This document shows positions 28,832 to 37,503 of a stretch of 64,000 bases of DNA, one piece after another. The notes under the pieces are model-generated. The model did not search any database, was not told the DNA's origin, and saw only the letters and a list, made by a program, of their open reading frames with translations. Numbering within the stretch: the first letter of the stretch is position 1; each line of letters begins with the position of its first letter. The DNA comes from JAAYHV01 sp035268985 (GTDB lineage: Bacteria > Bacillota > Clostridia > Peptostreptococcales > Anaerovoracaceae), in assembly GCA_035268985.1 (NCBI GenBank), contig DATFJV010000096.1, positions 1 through 64,000 of the forward strand, in the 5' to 3' direction. Both the position numbers and the translations under genes were made by a program.

Positions 28832-29311
28832 ATGACGATTTTATTTGGAGAAACAGCGAAAGCTATGCTACTAACATTATTTATGTCGATGCTTCCTATT
28901 ATTGAATTGAGGGGAGCAATTCCTGTGGGAATATCCGAAGGATTAGGTTTTTACCAAGCATTTATAATTGCAGTTATTGGTAATTTAATCCCTGTACCTT
29001 TTATTGTTCTTTTTATTAGGTCAATTTTTAATTGGCTAAGGGTGAAAAGTGAAGGGCTAAATAGATTGGTAGAAAGAATGGAAGCAAAGGCTGATACGAA
29101 AAAAGAGTTGGTGAAAAAATATGAATGGTGGGGATTGGTATTAATCGTTGCAATTCCATTGCCAGGAACTGGAGCATGGACAGGATCATTAGTAGCAGCG
29201 ATACTTGATATAAGACTAAAAAGAGCTTTTCCAGCTATTGCACTAGGGGTGTTGATTGCGGGAGCAGTAGTTTTATTACTTTCCTACAGTGCTTCGGCAG
29301 TTTTGATATGA
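28832..29311 (+). CDS. Small multidrug export family membrane protein (COG2426-like)
   Basis: 159 residues with four or five membrane segments. The family landmarks are ELRGAIPVGISEGLGFYQAF at the first loop, GNLIPVPFIVLF, and PLPGTGAWTGSLVAAIL in the second half. The name implies drug export, but the biochemical role is not established. AAGGAGA precedes ATG 28832. Its stop overlaps the ribosome site of the NfeD gene, so the operon is tight. Confidence 0.87.
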   Translation: MTILFGETAKAMLLTLFMSMLPIIELRGAIPVGISEGLGFYQAFIIAVIGNLIPVPFIVLFIRSIFNWLRVKSEGLNRLVERMEAKADTKKELVKKYEWWGLVLIVAIPLPGTGAWTGSLVAAILDIRLKRAFPAIALGVLIAGAVVLLLSYSASAVLI

Positions 29312-29320
29312 GGAGGGAGT

Positions 29321-29770
29321 ATGGATATACCTATGTATTTATTATGGCTAGCACTTGCAATAGTTTTAGGAATAGCGGAAGCTTTAACCTTAGGATTATC
29401 TAGCATTTGGTTTGCTATAGGGGCACTTTTAGCTTGCATAATAGCTATGCTTAATGGCCCATTAACATTACAAATAATAGCGTTTTTTGCAGTTTCAATA
29501 ATACTTATGATATTCACAAGGCCCATATTAGTGGATAAGTTAAATATCGGAAAAGAAAAAACGAATGTAGATGCAATTATTGATAAAACGGGTACGGTTA
29601 CAGTGGATATAGCACCATTTAAATCAGGTAGGGCATATATAAATGGTTTAGACTGGAATGCGATTTCCGAGGATAATATTAATATAACAAAAGATACAAA
29701 GGTTAAAGTTGTGGCTATAGAAGGAGTTAAGGTAATTGTAAAACCATTGCCTGAAGAAGTGGAGGACTAA
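29321..29770 (+). CDS. NfeD-like membrane protein, short form
   Basis: 149 residues: three N-terminal hydrophobic segments (LLWLALAIVLGIAEAL and two more), then a C-terminal beta-rich OB-fold domain (about 80-149) containing the GKTGTV-like turn DKTGTVTVDI. This is the short NfeD1b form without the serine protease. It is directly followed by an SPFH gene, and NfeD/SPFH pairing is a widespread partnership thought to shape membrane microdomains. GGAGGGAG precedes ATG 29321. Confidence 0.9.
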   Translation: MDIPMYLLWLALAIVLGIAEALTLGLSSIWFAIGALLACIIAMLNGPLTLQIIAFFAVSIILMIFTRPILVDKLNIGKEKTNVDAIIDKTGTVTVDIAPFKSGRAYINGLDWNAISEDNINITKDTKVKVVAIEGVKVIVKPLPEEVED

Positions 29771-30667
29771 ATGGAAATATTTATAGGTTTATTAAGGGCA
29801 CTACTTTTAATAATATTAGTTGCATTAATAGCTGCAAATATAAGGATAGTGCCTCAAGCAAAGGCATATGTTATAGAAAGATTAGGGGCTTATAAGAGCA
29901 CATGGAATGTAGGCCTTCATTTTAAGTTACCGCTAATTGATAAAATAGCCAAAAAAGTTTCGTTGAAAGAAAAAGTTATTGATTTTCCACCTCAGCCGGT
30001 AATAACTAAGGATAATGTAACGATGGAAATTGATACAGTGGTATATTTTCAGATTACAGATCCTAAATTATATGCATATGGTGTAGAAAATCCCATGTCT
30101 GCAATAGAGAACTTAACTGCTACAACATTGAGAAATATTATAGGGGATTTGGAATTAGATCAATCATTAACTAGTAGAGAACATATTAATACTAAGATTA
30201 GAATAGTATTGGATGAAGCTACAGACCCATGGGGAATAAAAATCAACAGAGTAGAGGTTAAAAATATTACTCCACCAAAAGATATTTTGGTTGCCATGGA
30301 AAAACAAATGAGAGCTGAGCGTGAGAGAAGGGAATCAATAATAGTCGCAGAAGGTGAAAAAAAGGCAGCGATACTAAGAGCAGAAGGGACAAAGGAAGCT
30401 AAAGTATTGGAAGCAGATGCAGAAAAACAAGCTGCAGTATTAATAGCTCAAGGTGAAGCAGAAGCTATTAGAATGGTAAAAGAAGCCACTGCAGAAGGTA
30501 TAAAGATGATAAATGAATCCAATCCTTCAAAAGAAGCGGTTGCATTGGAAAGCTTAAAGAGTTTTGAAACCATAGCTGATGGTCAATCCACAAAGATAAT
30601 TATTCCTTCAGAAATTCAAGGAATAGCAGGATTGGCATCTGGCTTAAAAGAGTTAATTAAGGATTAA
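29771..30667 (+). CDS. SPFH/Band 7 family protein (stomatin-like)
   Basis: 298 residues. An N-terminal membrane anchor (LLLIILVALIAANIRIVPQ) is followed by the SPFH domain (about 25-180; QAKAYVIERLGAYKSTW, TKDNVTMEIDTVVYFQI) and a charged Ala/Glu-rich coiled coil (about 180-255; EGEKKAAILRAEGTKEAKVLEAD). It starts one base after the NfeD stop. It probably forms an oligomeric membrane scaffold with NfeD. Confidence 0.92.
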   Translation: MEIFIGLLRALLLIILVALIAANIRIVPQAKAYVIERLGAYKSTWNVGLHFKLPLIDKIAKKVSLKEKVIDFPPQPVITKDNVTMEIDTVVYFQITDPKLYAYGVENPMSAIENLTATTLRNIIGDLELDQSLTSREHINTKIRIVLDEATDPWGIKINRVEVKNITPPKDILVAMEKQMRAERERRESIIVAEGEKKAAILRAEGTKEAKVLEADAEKQAAVLIAQGEAEAIRMVKEATAEGIKMINESNPSKEAVALESLKSFETIADGQSTKIIIPSEIQGIAGLASGLKELIKD

Positions 30668-30668
30668 T

Positions 30669-31622
30669 ATGTATATAATATTGCTATATTTTGGTATTGC
30701 TTTTATAGGATATTTATTAGGTTCCAGGCTAAAAGGAAATATGTTTTTTATCAATTATTCTTCAAAAGTTCAAATTATTGCTATAATTTTTCTTGTCTTT
30801 TCAATGGGCATAAGTATGGGAATAAACGATAAGGTAATAATGAATTTGAATTATATTGGGTTTTATTCCTTAATTTTTACTACTATTACTATGTTATTTT
30901 CCGTTATTGTTGTTTCCATCTTTAGAAGGTTAATGGGTTTAAATCGATATGGTTTGTTTGAAACAGATAAAACGATAGAAGAGAAAATAAAAGAAGTAGA
31001 AAAAGAAAACAATAAAAAAAACACAACACATTTAATTGTAATGTCTGTGACAATTGGTATGTTAACTGGCTTTGTTGGTAAAGATTTTATAGCAGATTAT
31101 GAATTTTTAATTGGATATATGATAACCATAGGATTAAGCCTTTTGCTACTATTTGTCGGTATGGATCTAGGGCTCAACGATGAATTAGTCAAATGTATAA
31201 AAGAACTGGGTATTAAGGTGTTTTTATTTCCTGTTGCTATTGTAATAGGTACTTTAATAGGCTCTGTTATTAGTGGAATCTTTATTCCTATAAATTTTAA
31301 AGAATCTTTAGCCATTGGCGCAGGTTTTGCTTGGTATTCATTTGCACCAGGGCTTATTATAGAAAAGGGATTTATAATTGTCGGAGCGATTTCTTTTATG
31401 CATAACATAATGAGAGAGGTGTTTGCAATAATTGCCATACCAATTGTTGCCGAGAAGATAGGATATATAGAAGTCCTTGGGTTAGGTGCTTCAGCTAATA
31501 TGGATATAGCTTTACCTATAGTAGAAAAATCCACACATAGTATCATAGTTATATATTCATTTGTTTCGGGCATAACTGTAAGTCTGTTGGTGCCAATATT
31601 AGTACCAATATTTATTGCATAA
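30669..31622 (+). CDS. LysO-like (DUF340) membrane transporter, paralog 1
   Basis: 317 residues with about eight membrane segments. The first third (GYLLGSRLKG, MGISMGINDKVIMNL) and the C-terminal half (LLFVGMDLGLNDEL, AGFAWYSFAPGLI, SFMHNIMREVFAII, ANMDIALPIVEK) match the lysine exporter LysO family. It starts one base after the SPFH stop and ends the operon. A second member at 36284 shares the same motifs, including FMHN-[IV]-[MI]-RE. Substrate is likely an amino acid but is not proven here. Confidence 0.87.
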   Translation: MYIILLYFGIAFIGYLLGSRLKGNMFFINYSSKVQIIAIIFLVFSMGISMGINDKVIMNLNYIGFYSLIFTTITMLFSVIVVSIFRRLMGLNRYGLFETDKTIEEKIKEVEKENNKKNTTHLIVMSVTIGMLTGFVGKDFIADYEFLIGYMITIGLSLLLLFVGMDLGLNDELVKCIKELGIKVFLFPVAIVIGTLIGSVISGIFIPINFKESLAIGAGFAWYSFAPGLIIEKGFIIVGAISFMHNIMREVFAIIAIPIVAEKIGYIEVLGLGASANMDIALPIVEKSTHSIIVIYSFVSGITVSLLVPILVPIFIA

Positions 31623-31627
31623 TATTC

Positions 31628-31656
31628 TTTACATGAATAGGTTGATATGTTAAAAT
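31628..31656 (+). promoter_or_regulatory. Promoter of the orphan cobalamin riboswitch
   Basis: TTTACA (31628-31633), 17 bp, TAAAAT (31651-31656), with TGT before the -10 (extended -10). It begins 6 nt after the LysO-like stop codon and places the transcript start near 31663, just before the riboswitch. Confidence 0.65.
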
Positions 31657-31673
31657 ATATTTGAATTAAATAA

Positions 31674-31815
31674 AGTTCATGTCCGAAAGGATAATAGGGA
31701 AGTAGGTGAGAGTCCTACACGGTCCCGCCACTGTAAAAGATTAGTTTTGCTATACCACTGAGAAATTGGGAAGGTGCAAAGCGTGAATTCTTGAGTCAGG
31801 AGACCTGCATGAAGT
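31674..31815 (+). promoter_or_regulatory. Cobalamin (B12) riboswitch
   Basis: The conserved cobalamin aptamer landmarks occur in order: GGGAAGTAGGTGAGAGTCC (31698-31715), ACGGTCCCGCCACTGTAA (31719-31736) with the GCCACTG core, a variable arm, GGGAAGGTGC (31768-31777), and the 3' box GAGTCAGGAGACCTGC (31793-31808). Downstream lies an expression platform: ACAGC (31856-31860) can pair with GCTGT (31869-31873) and so disrupt the terminator at 31869-31901. No plus-strand gene follows: the next gene is on the minus strand and ends at 31965. The aptamer is confident; its target is not visible. Confidence 0.92.
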
Positions 31816-31868
31816 TTTTTGCAACCCAACGGGAAAATTGGGCAATGCCGTTATAACAGCGAATTCGG

Positions 31869-31901
31869 GCTGTGAGGTTTTCCTCACAGCTTTTAATTTT
31901 T
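31869..31901 (+). terminator. Terminator of the cobalamin riboswitch unit
   Basis: GCTGTGAGG (31869-31877) pairs perfectly with CCTCACAGC (31882-31890) around a TTTT loop, followed by TTTTAATTTTT. It is the expression-platform terminator and would give an RNA of about 235 nt. Confidence 0.9.
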
Positions 31902-31930
31902 CCCAATGCTTTTCATCTTACTTATATACT

Positions 31931-31958
31931 AAAAAAACACCTTACTAGGTGTTTTTTT
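31931..31958. terminator. Bidirectional terminator
   Basis: AAAAAAACACCT (31931-31942) pairs with AGGTGTTTTTTT (31947-31958). It works in both directions: it ends the minus-strand MFS gene and would stop any read-through from the riboswitch before it enters that gene. Confidence 0.92.
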
Positions 31959-31964
31959 AGATTC

Positions 31965-33221
31965 TTAATTTGTTTCTTCGCTATATACAATTTCTTCAGA
32001 TTTTTCAGAACGTGTAAGCAAATAGTATCCTATAGGAAATAGTATTGCTAGCGCAGCAACACCTGCTCTTGATGTGCTGAAAATCTGTGTTGATATACCC
32101 ATTACCATTGCACCAAAGAATGTTGCACCTTTGCCAAATATATCATAGAAACCGAAATATTCGCTAGATTCATTTTTAGGAATTATCTTAGCATAATAGG
32201 ATCTTGACATAGCCTGAATAGCTCCTTGGAAAACGGCAACAGCAACTGCCAATAGCCAAAATTCCCATGTTTTATCGAGCTGTAATGCAAATATGGTTAT
32301 AAAAAAGTAACCGATTATACAAACTTTAATGATTTGTTCTGGCCTATATCTAGTGGAAAGTTTTCCGAAAATTAATACGCAAGGGAATGCTACTACTTGT
32401 GTTAGAAGTAGTGCCAACAAAAGGTTAGAATCCGAAATACCTACGTCCTTACCGTAGGAAGTAGCCAAATTTATTATAGTATATACTCCGTCAATGTAGA
32501 AAAAAAATGCTAATAAAAATAGATATATCTTTTTCTTATGTTTTATTGTCTTTGCAAAATTGCCCAATCGGATGAAACTTTTTTTAATTGCATCTTCTTC
32601 CTTTTCTACATAATGTAATTGCTTGTAACTTTTAAGTATAGGCAGGGAGAAAACGAACCACCATACTGCAGTAAGCATGAAAGCTATAATGGTAGCGGTA
32701 GTTGCTGTAAGCCCCACAGCTTCTGCCTGTAAAATTAGCACCAATGATATCACAAAGGGTACGCAGCTACCAATATATCCCCATGCATAACCCTTGGAGG
32801 AAAGCATATCCATTCTTTCTGGTTTGGTAACATCAACGAGCATAGAGTCATTTAATATTATCGAACTTGACATTCCTATTTTTGCCAAAATGAATAATAT
32901 CAAAAATACTAACCAATTAGGCATAATAGGCATTAATGCACAGCCAACACATCCTATAAGAAGAAATGCGGTAAATATTGGTTTCTTAAAACCTTTGGTG
33001 TCAGCGATGGTGCCTATAGTAGGACCAATAATAGCAACAGCCAATGTTACAATTGCGGAAGCATAGCTTACATAAGCCGTAGAATCGTAATTTGCTACTC
33101 CATCTGCCGAAGCTAGGTTTTTGAAGTAAATGGGAATTATCGTTGTAGCCAGTAGTACGAAAGCTGAATTGGCCACATCATACATAACCCAACTTCGTTC
33201 GAGCTTATTTAGTTTATTCAT
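31965..33221 (-). CDS. UMF1-type MFS transporter
   Basis: 418 residues with 12 predicted membrane segments. The N-terminus (RSWVMYDVANSAFVLLATTIIPIYFK) is the hallmark of the UMF1/Atg22-like MFS family, and the second half has the matching AMSRSYYAKIIPKNESSEYFGFYDIFGK motif. Family members in fungi export vacuolar amino acids, but bacterial substrates are unknown. AAGGAG precedes the ATG at 33221. It is followed on the minus strand by the terminator at 31931-31958 and lies 11 nt downstream of the phospholipase-family gene, so the two are co-transcribed. Confidence 0.9.
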   Translation of the reverse strand: MNKLNKLERSWVMYDVANSAFVLLATTIIPIYFKNLASADGVANYDSTAYVSYASAIVTLAVAIIGPTIGTIADTKGFKKPIFTAFLLIGCVGCALMPIMPNWLVFLILFILAKIGMSSSIILNDSMLVDVTKPERMDMLSSKGYAWGYIGSCVPFVISLVLILQAEAVGLTATTATIIAFMLTAVWWFVFSLPILKSYKQLHYVEKEEDAIKKSFIRLGNFAKTIKHKKKIYLFLLAFFFYIDGVYTIINLATSYGKDVGISDSNLLLALLLTQVVAFPCVLIFGKLSTRYRPEQIIKVCIIGYFFITIFALQLDKTWEFWLLAVAVAVFQGAIQAMSRSYYAKIIPKNESSEYFGFYDIFGKGATFFGAMVMGISTQIFSTSRAGVAALAILFPIGYYLLTRSEKSEEIVYSEETN

Positions 33222-33232
33222 CCTTGTTCTCC

Positions 33233-34045
33233 TTATTTAATGATTTCGCCGCTAAAATTTAATTTAGATCTTTCTGTTAAAGGTAAATCTTTATATATAC
33301 TATCGTTTAGATAGTTAAGCTCTTCATTAGTAATAGTTATGATTTCGTTTAACTTATCAAAAAGTTCCATATTTGAGCTTGCAGTAGCAGATAGTGGTTT
33401 CTTTTTGACAATCATTCCTCCGTGTTTATTATATTGTTTACCGGCCTTTAAAACAACTTTAGCCATGATTCTTTCGACTGGATTTTTAGAAGTTACGATA
33501 TTTAGTATGTTAACCATCCATTTTATAGAATTATTAATTTCTTCAGGGGTTGGCGTTTTATAGAAGGGTGCAATTATTTTACCTAAATCCAAATTGTCGT
33601 TAATATGTGGCAGTTGGTTTATAAATAAAGGGTCTTTGTTTAAATTTCTGATTATGAAGCTGTCGAACTCGGTTTCTATCCTAGAATGGGATAGGTTTGT
33701 AAGAGCCATATGTTTTTTTACTAAAGGATGACAAGCTGTATCTAGCATAAAATGGCACATAAACCCAAGCAAATAACTTATGTTTTCATTAGTAGGATTT
33801 AATTTTACGTAATTAATTGCATGGGATAAAAATACCTTTCCCTTTTCATTATGAATTTTTGTTCCCTCAATATTAATAGGGTTTTTGGAATGGGCTTTGT
33901 AAAAAAATAAAATATCAGGACCATGTAGTCCTATCATAAAAGAATCTATGGTATTACCGTTTGTATTAATAATATCTTTAATACCTTTAGTTGTGCTTTT
34001 TAAAACTTGATTACCAAAGTAGTAATGTGCATAATGTGATGGCAT
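33233..34045 (-). CDS. Zinc-dependent phospholipase C family protein
   Basis: 270 residues. It begins with the mature-like PSHYAHYYFGNQVL and shows GLHGPDILFFY and a GFMCHFMLDTACHPLV segment; the His/Asp residues fit the zinc ligands of the phospholipase C/S1-P1 nuclease-like family. There is no signal peptide, unlike secreted clostridial alpha-toxins, so it is probably cytoplasmic and its substrate is unknown. AGGAGG precedes the ATG at 34045. Confidence 0.83.
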   Translation of the reverse strand: MPSHYAHYYFGNQVLKSTTKGIKDIINTNGNTIDSFMIGLHGPDILFFYKAHSKNPINIEGTKIHNEKGKVFLSHAINYVKLNPTNENISYLLGFMCHFMLDTACHPLVKKHMALTNLSHSRIETEFDSFIIRNLNKDPLFINQLPHINDNLDLGKIIAPFYKTPTPEEINNSIKWMVNILNIVTSKNPVERIMAKVVLKAGKQYNKHGGMIVKKKPLSATASSNMELFDKLNEIITITNEELNYLNDSIYKDLPLTERSKLNFSGEIIK

Positions 34046-34068
34046 AAGAACCTCCTAATAATATATTA

Positions 34069-34097
34069 ATTATAATATATTTAAAAGGTTAATACAA
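34069..34097 (-). promoter_or_regulatory. Promoter of the phospholipase-family/MFS pair
   Basis: On the minus strand, TTGTAT (34097-34092), 17 bp, TATAAT (34074-34069), about 25 bp before the start at 34045. Confidence 0.65.
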
Positions 34098-34133
34098 ACA
34101 AAAGTGTTAGAATTAACAGAATGTTTACTTAAT

Positions 34134-34164
34134 AAAAAAGGAAGTGCATATGGACAGCACTTCC
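34134..34164 (-). terminator. Terminator of pyrR-uraA
   Basis: Minus-strand stem: GGAAGTGC pairs with GCACTTCC (34164-34157 with 34147-34140), then a run of six Ts. It starts 13 nt after the uraA stop. Confidence 0.9.
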
Positions 34165-34177
34165 TTAATAACTATAA

Positions 34178-35497
34178 TTAGATTTTAAATGTTTGAAATT
34201 TTTCTTCTTCACCAACTTCTTCAAATTGATAATCATTACCTGGAAGTACTGCATTAGTAAATATACCAACTATTGCAGCGATAGCAATTCCTGATAAAGT
34301 TATAGTGGCTTCACCTACAGGGAAGCTTACTCCTCCTACTGTGTTAAAACCTAACGCACAAACGAGTATTAGTGCTGCTATAATGGTATTCCTTGTGTTT
34401 TTAAAGTCAACCTGGTTTTCAACAACGTTTCTAATCCCGATTGCGGATATCATTCCATAAAGAATCAATGAAACCCCTCCGATTACAGCAACTGGTACAG
34501 TTGATATAATGAATGCTACTTTTGGGATAAATGATAAAATAATTGCAAAGCAAGCAGCTATTCTTACTACCAATGGATCATAAACCTTAGTTAAGGCCAA
34601 AACGCCAGTGTTTTCTCCGTATGTAGTGTTTGCAGGTCCACCAAATAGTGAAGAAAAGCAAGTAGCTAAACCATCACCTAGTAATGTGCGGTGCAACCCT
34701 GGTTTGGATAAATAGTTTTCTCCAGTGGTTGCTCCAATCGCAGAAATGTCTCCGATATGTTCCATCATAGTAGCTAAAGCTATTGGCATAATAGTTATTA
34801 TTGCGCTAACATCAAATTTTGCCATTGTAATAGATGGCATACCAAGAACATTGGCATCTTCAATTCCACTGAAGTCAATTTCGCCCATAAATATAGCTAC
34901 CACATAAGCAATTCCAACACCTATTACTATTGGGACGATCTTAGCCATGCCTTTACCCCAAATATTAAACCCTATGATGGAAATTAAAGCTACTAATGCA
35001 AGTACCCAGTTGGTTTGACAATTACTTATAGCAGAAGGAGCTAATATAAGTCCTATGGAAATAATTATTGGTCCCGTTACTACAGGTGGGAAATATTTCA
35101 TTATTTTCTTTACGCCAAAACCTTTTATAAGTGCCGACATTAAAACGTAGACTAACCCTGCGGCTAATACACCGCCACCAGCGTATGGTAACATTTCGGT
35201 ATTTGGTGTTCCGTCTATCATTGGTGCTACTGCGGCATAACCGCCAAGAAATGCGAATGAAGAACCAAGGAAAGCAGGTACTTTACCTTTGGTAAGTAGA
35301 TGGAATAGAAGCGTTCCTAAACCAGCCATTAATAGCGTTGTAGAAATACTTAATCCGGTAAGTAATGGAACTAATACTGTTGCTCCAAACATTGCGAAGG
35401 TGTGTTGTAACCCTAACAGTAATGTTCTTGGCCACCCTAGGGCCCTTGCATCTTTAATTCCATCTTGAAACATTTGTTCACGTTCTTGTTTTGTCAT
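34178..35497 (-). CDS. uraA: Uracil permease (NCS2 family)
   Basis: 439-residue membrane protein with about 14 hydrophobic segments. The signature QHTFAMFGATVLVPLLTG is at the N-terminus, and the central GDISAIGATTGENYL and GDGLATCFSSLFGGPANTTYGENTGVLALTKV carry the substrate-site Glu residues of UraA-type uracil:H+ symporters. It lies 39 nt after pyrR and shares its promoter and attenuator. The nearest relative by context is the PyrR-regulated pyrP of Bacillus. AGGAGG precedes the ATG. Confidence 0.94.
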   Translation of the reverse strand: MTKQEREQMFQDGIKDARALGWPRTLLLGLQHTFAMFGATVLVPLLTGLSISTTLLMAGLGTLLFHLLTKGKVPAFLGSSFAFLGGYAAVAPMIDGTPNTEMLPYAGGGVLAAGLVYVLMSALIKGFGVKKIMKYFPPVVTGPIIISIGLILAPSAISNCQTNWVLALVALISIIGFNIWGKGMAKIVPIVIGVGIAYVVAIFMGEIDFSGIEDANVLGMPSITMAKFDVSAIITIMPIALATMMEHIGDISAIGATTGENYLSKPGLHRTLLGDGLATCFSSLFGGPANTTYGENTGVLALTKVYDPLVVRIAACFAIILSFIPKVAFIISTVPVAVIGGVSLILYGMISAIGIRNVVENQVDFKNTRNTIIAALILVCALGFNTVGGVSFPVGEATITLSGIAIAAIVGIFTNAVLPGNDYQFEEVGEEEKFQTFKI

Positions 35498-35536
35498 TTC
35501 TTCCTCCTATTCTGAAGGAACATCTCGACTTAGGCT

Positions 35537-36172
<636 letters not shown>

Positions 36173-36214
36173 TTAGCATCACAGTACTAACTTAAAGATG
36201 TTCTTTTCATATAA

Positions 36215-36243
36215 ATATTATATTATTTCTTTACTTGTGTCAA
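36215..36243 (-). promoter_or_regulatory. Promoter of pyrR-uraA
   Basis: On the minus strand, TTGACA (36243-36238), 17 bp, TAATAT (36220-36215); TATAAT at 36222-36217 with 15-bp spacing is also present. It overlaps the plus-strand promoter of the LysO-like gene at 36230-36258. Confidence 0.75.
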
Positions 36244-36258
36244 TGGTTTTAGTATAAT
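36230..36258 (+). promoter_or_regulatory. Promoter of the second LysO-like gene
   Basis: TTTACT (36230-36235), 17 bp, TATAAT (36253-36258), 25 bp before the ATG. Its -35 region shares bases with the pyrR promoter, so polymerase binding should be mutually exclusive. Confidence 0.65.
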
Positions 36259-36283
36259 TACTTGGTGAATTGTGAGGTGAAAA

Positions 36284-37390
36284 ATGGCAACACTATTATT
36301 TTATTATGCTGCAATGATAGCAGGGTACTATTTAGCATCAAGACTTAGAGATATTAAGGGACGGTTTAAAAATTTAGATAAAATTTTCAATGGTCTTATT
36401 GTCTTCTTGATTTTAATTATGGGAATTAGAATGGGTAGCGATGAAAAGGTTATAGCTAATTTGGGTATGATAGGAGCTTATTCACTAATTATGACAGTTG
36501 TGATTGTATTCTTTTCCGTATTTTTTGTATATATTGTCAGAAAAAATATAAAATTAGATAAGGAAGCTAATAATATCAAGAAAAAAGATATTATGGATGA
36601 GCTCGATGAAATGTATACTGATAAAGCAGTTGATGCAAGTAAAAAAACAACTAAATTGAGCAAAGTTACAGATACATTAAAATCTGCTGATTTATTTAGA
36701 CCTGTACCAGATACGGTTGCAATTGATGGTGGTAAATATGAAGAGGATACTTCGCCTAGTAAAAATAATCTGCAAATAACAATATTAGTAGTGGTTCCAC
36801 TTACATTGGGGCTTTTACTGGGATATAAGGTCATATTGCCCTGTGATATGGATGCTGGATTAATTGCAGATTTAACCGGTAACTTGTTAATTATAGGCGT
36901 GACACTTTTGCTATTTGCAATAGGTTTCAGTCTTGGATTAGGGGGTAATGTTTTATCTAGTGTTAAAAAGATCGGAATAAAATTTCTTATATTTCCGCTA
37001 GCAGCTATCTTAGGCTCGATTGTAGGAGGGGCCTTATGTGGATTCATACTTCCGATAACTATACCAGAGGGAATGGCAATAGGTTCAGGTTTTGGATGGT
37101 ATACTATGGCACCAACTGTAATTACAGAAGCAGGTCACACATATGCCGGGGCAATATCCTTTATGCATAATGTAATTAGAGAAATGGGTGGAATTGTTAT
37201 GATACCATTCTTCGCAAGCAAGATAGGCTTTATTGAAGCAACTGCGGTGCCGGGAGTATGTGCTATGGATATAGGTATGCCTATTATAGAAAGATGCACT
37301 AAAGAAGAATTAGTAGCATATTCCTTTGGTATGGGTGTTTCGATGAGTATTGTTGTACCTTTACTAGTTCCTTTATTTATTAATATATAA
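36284..37390 (+). CDS. LysO-like (DUF340) membrane transporter, paralog 2
   Basis: 368 residues. Same architecture as the protein at 30669: an N-terminal pair of segments (GYYLASRLRD, MGIRMGSDEKVIANLGMIGAY), then a C-terminal six-segment half (LLFAIGFSLGLGGNV, GSGFGWYTMAPTVI, SFMHNVIREMGGIV, CAMDIGMPIIERC). The linker between the halves is about 50 residues longer, charged and probably cytoplasmic. The family exports lysine in E. coli; the substrate here is not known. Closed by the terminator at 37398-37423. Confidence 0.88.
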   Translation: MATLLFYYAAMIAGYYLASRLRDIKGRFKNLDKIFNGLIVFLILIMGIRMGSDEKVIANLGMIGAYSLIMTVVIVFFSVFFVYIVRKNIKLDKEANNIKKKDIMDELDEMYTDKAVDASKKTTKLSKVTDTLKSADLFRPVPDTVAIDGGKYEEDTSPSKNNLQITILVVVPLTLGLLLGYKVILPCDMDAGLIADLTGNLLIIGVTLLLFAIGFSLGLGGNVLSSVKKIGIKFLIFPLAAILGSIVGGALCGFILPITIPEGMAIGSGFGWYTMAPTVITEAGHTYAGAISFMHNVIREMGGIVMIPFFASKIGFIEATAVPGVCAMDIGMPIIERCTKEELVAYSFGMGVSMSIVVPLLVPLFINI

Positions 37391-37397
37391 TATTTAT

Positions 37398-37423
37398 GGA
37401 GTTATTAGGTTAACTCCTTTTTT
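37398..37423 (+). terminator. Terminator after the second LysO-like gene
   Basis: GGAGTTA (37398-37404) pairs with TAACTCC (37411-37417), followed by six Ts. Confidence 0.9.
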
Positions 37424-37435
37424 AGTATAAAACAC

Positions 37436-37469
37436 TTGACATAATAACAATTAATATAAATAATATAAT
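37436..37469 (+). promoter_or_regulatory. Putative promoter of the acyltransferase gene
   Basis: A perfect -35, TTGACA (37436-37441), is followed by an AT-rich run with several possible -10 boxes (AATAAT at 17 bp, TAATAT at 19 bp). The -10 cannot be fixed by eye. Confidence 0.45.
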
Positions 37470-37503
37470 AAACAGTTTAATTTTGATTAGCAAGGGAGGG
37501 CGA

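Noticed and set aside
31808..31856. Small frame MKFFATQRENWAMPL after the cobalamin aptamer
   Set aside because: 15 codons that begin inside the 3' box of the aptamer, with no ribosome site. It overlaps the expression platform, so it is taken as chance.
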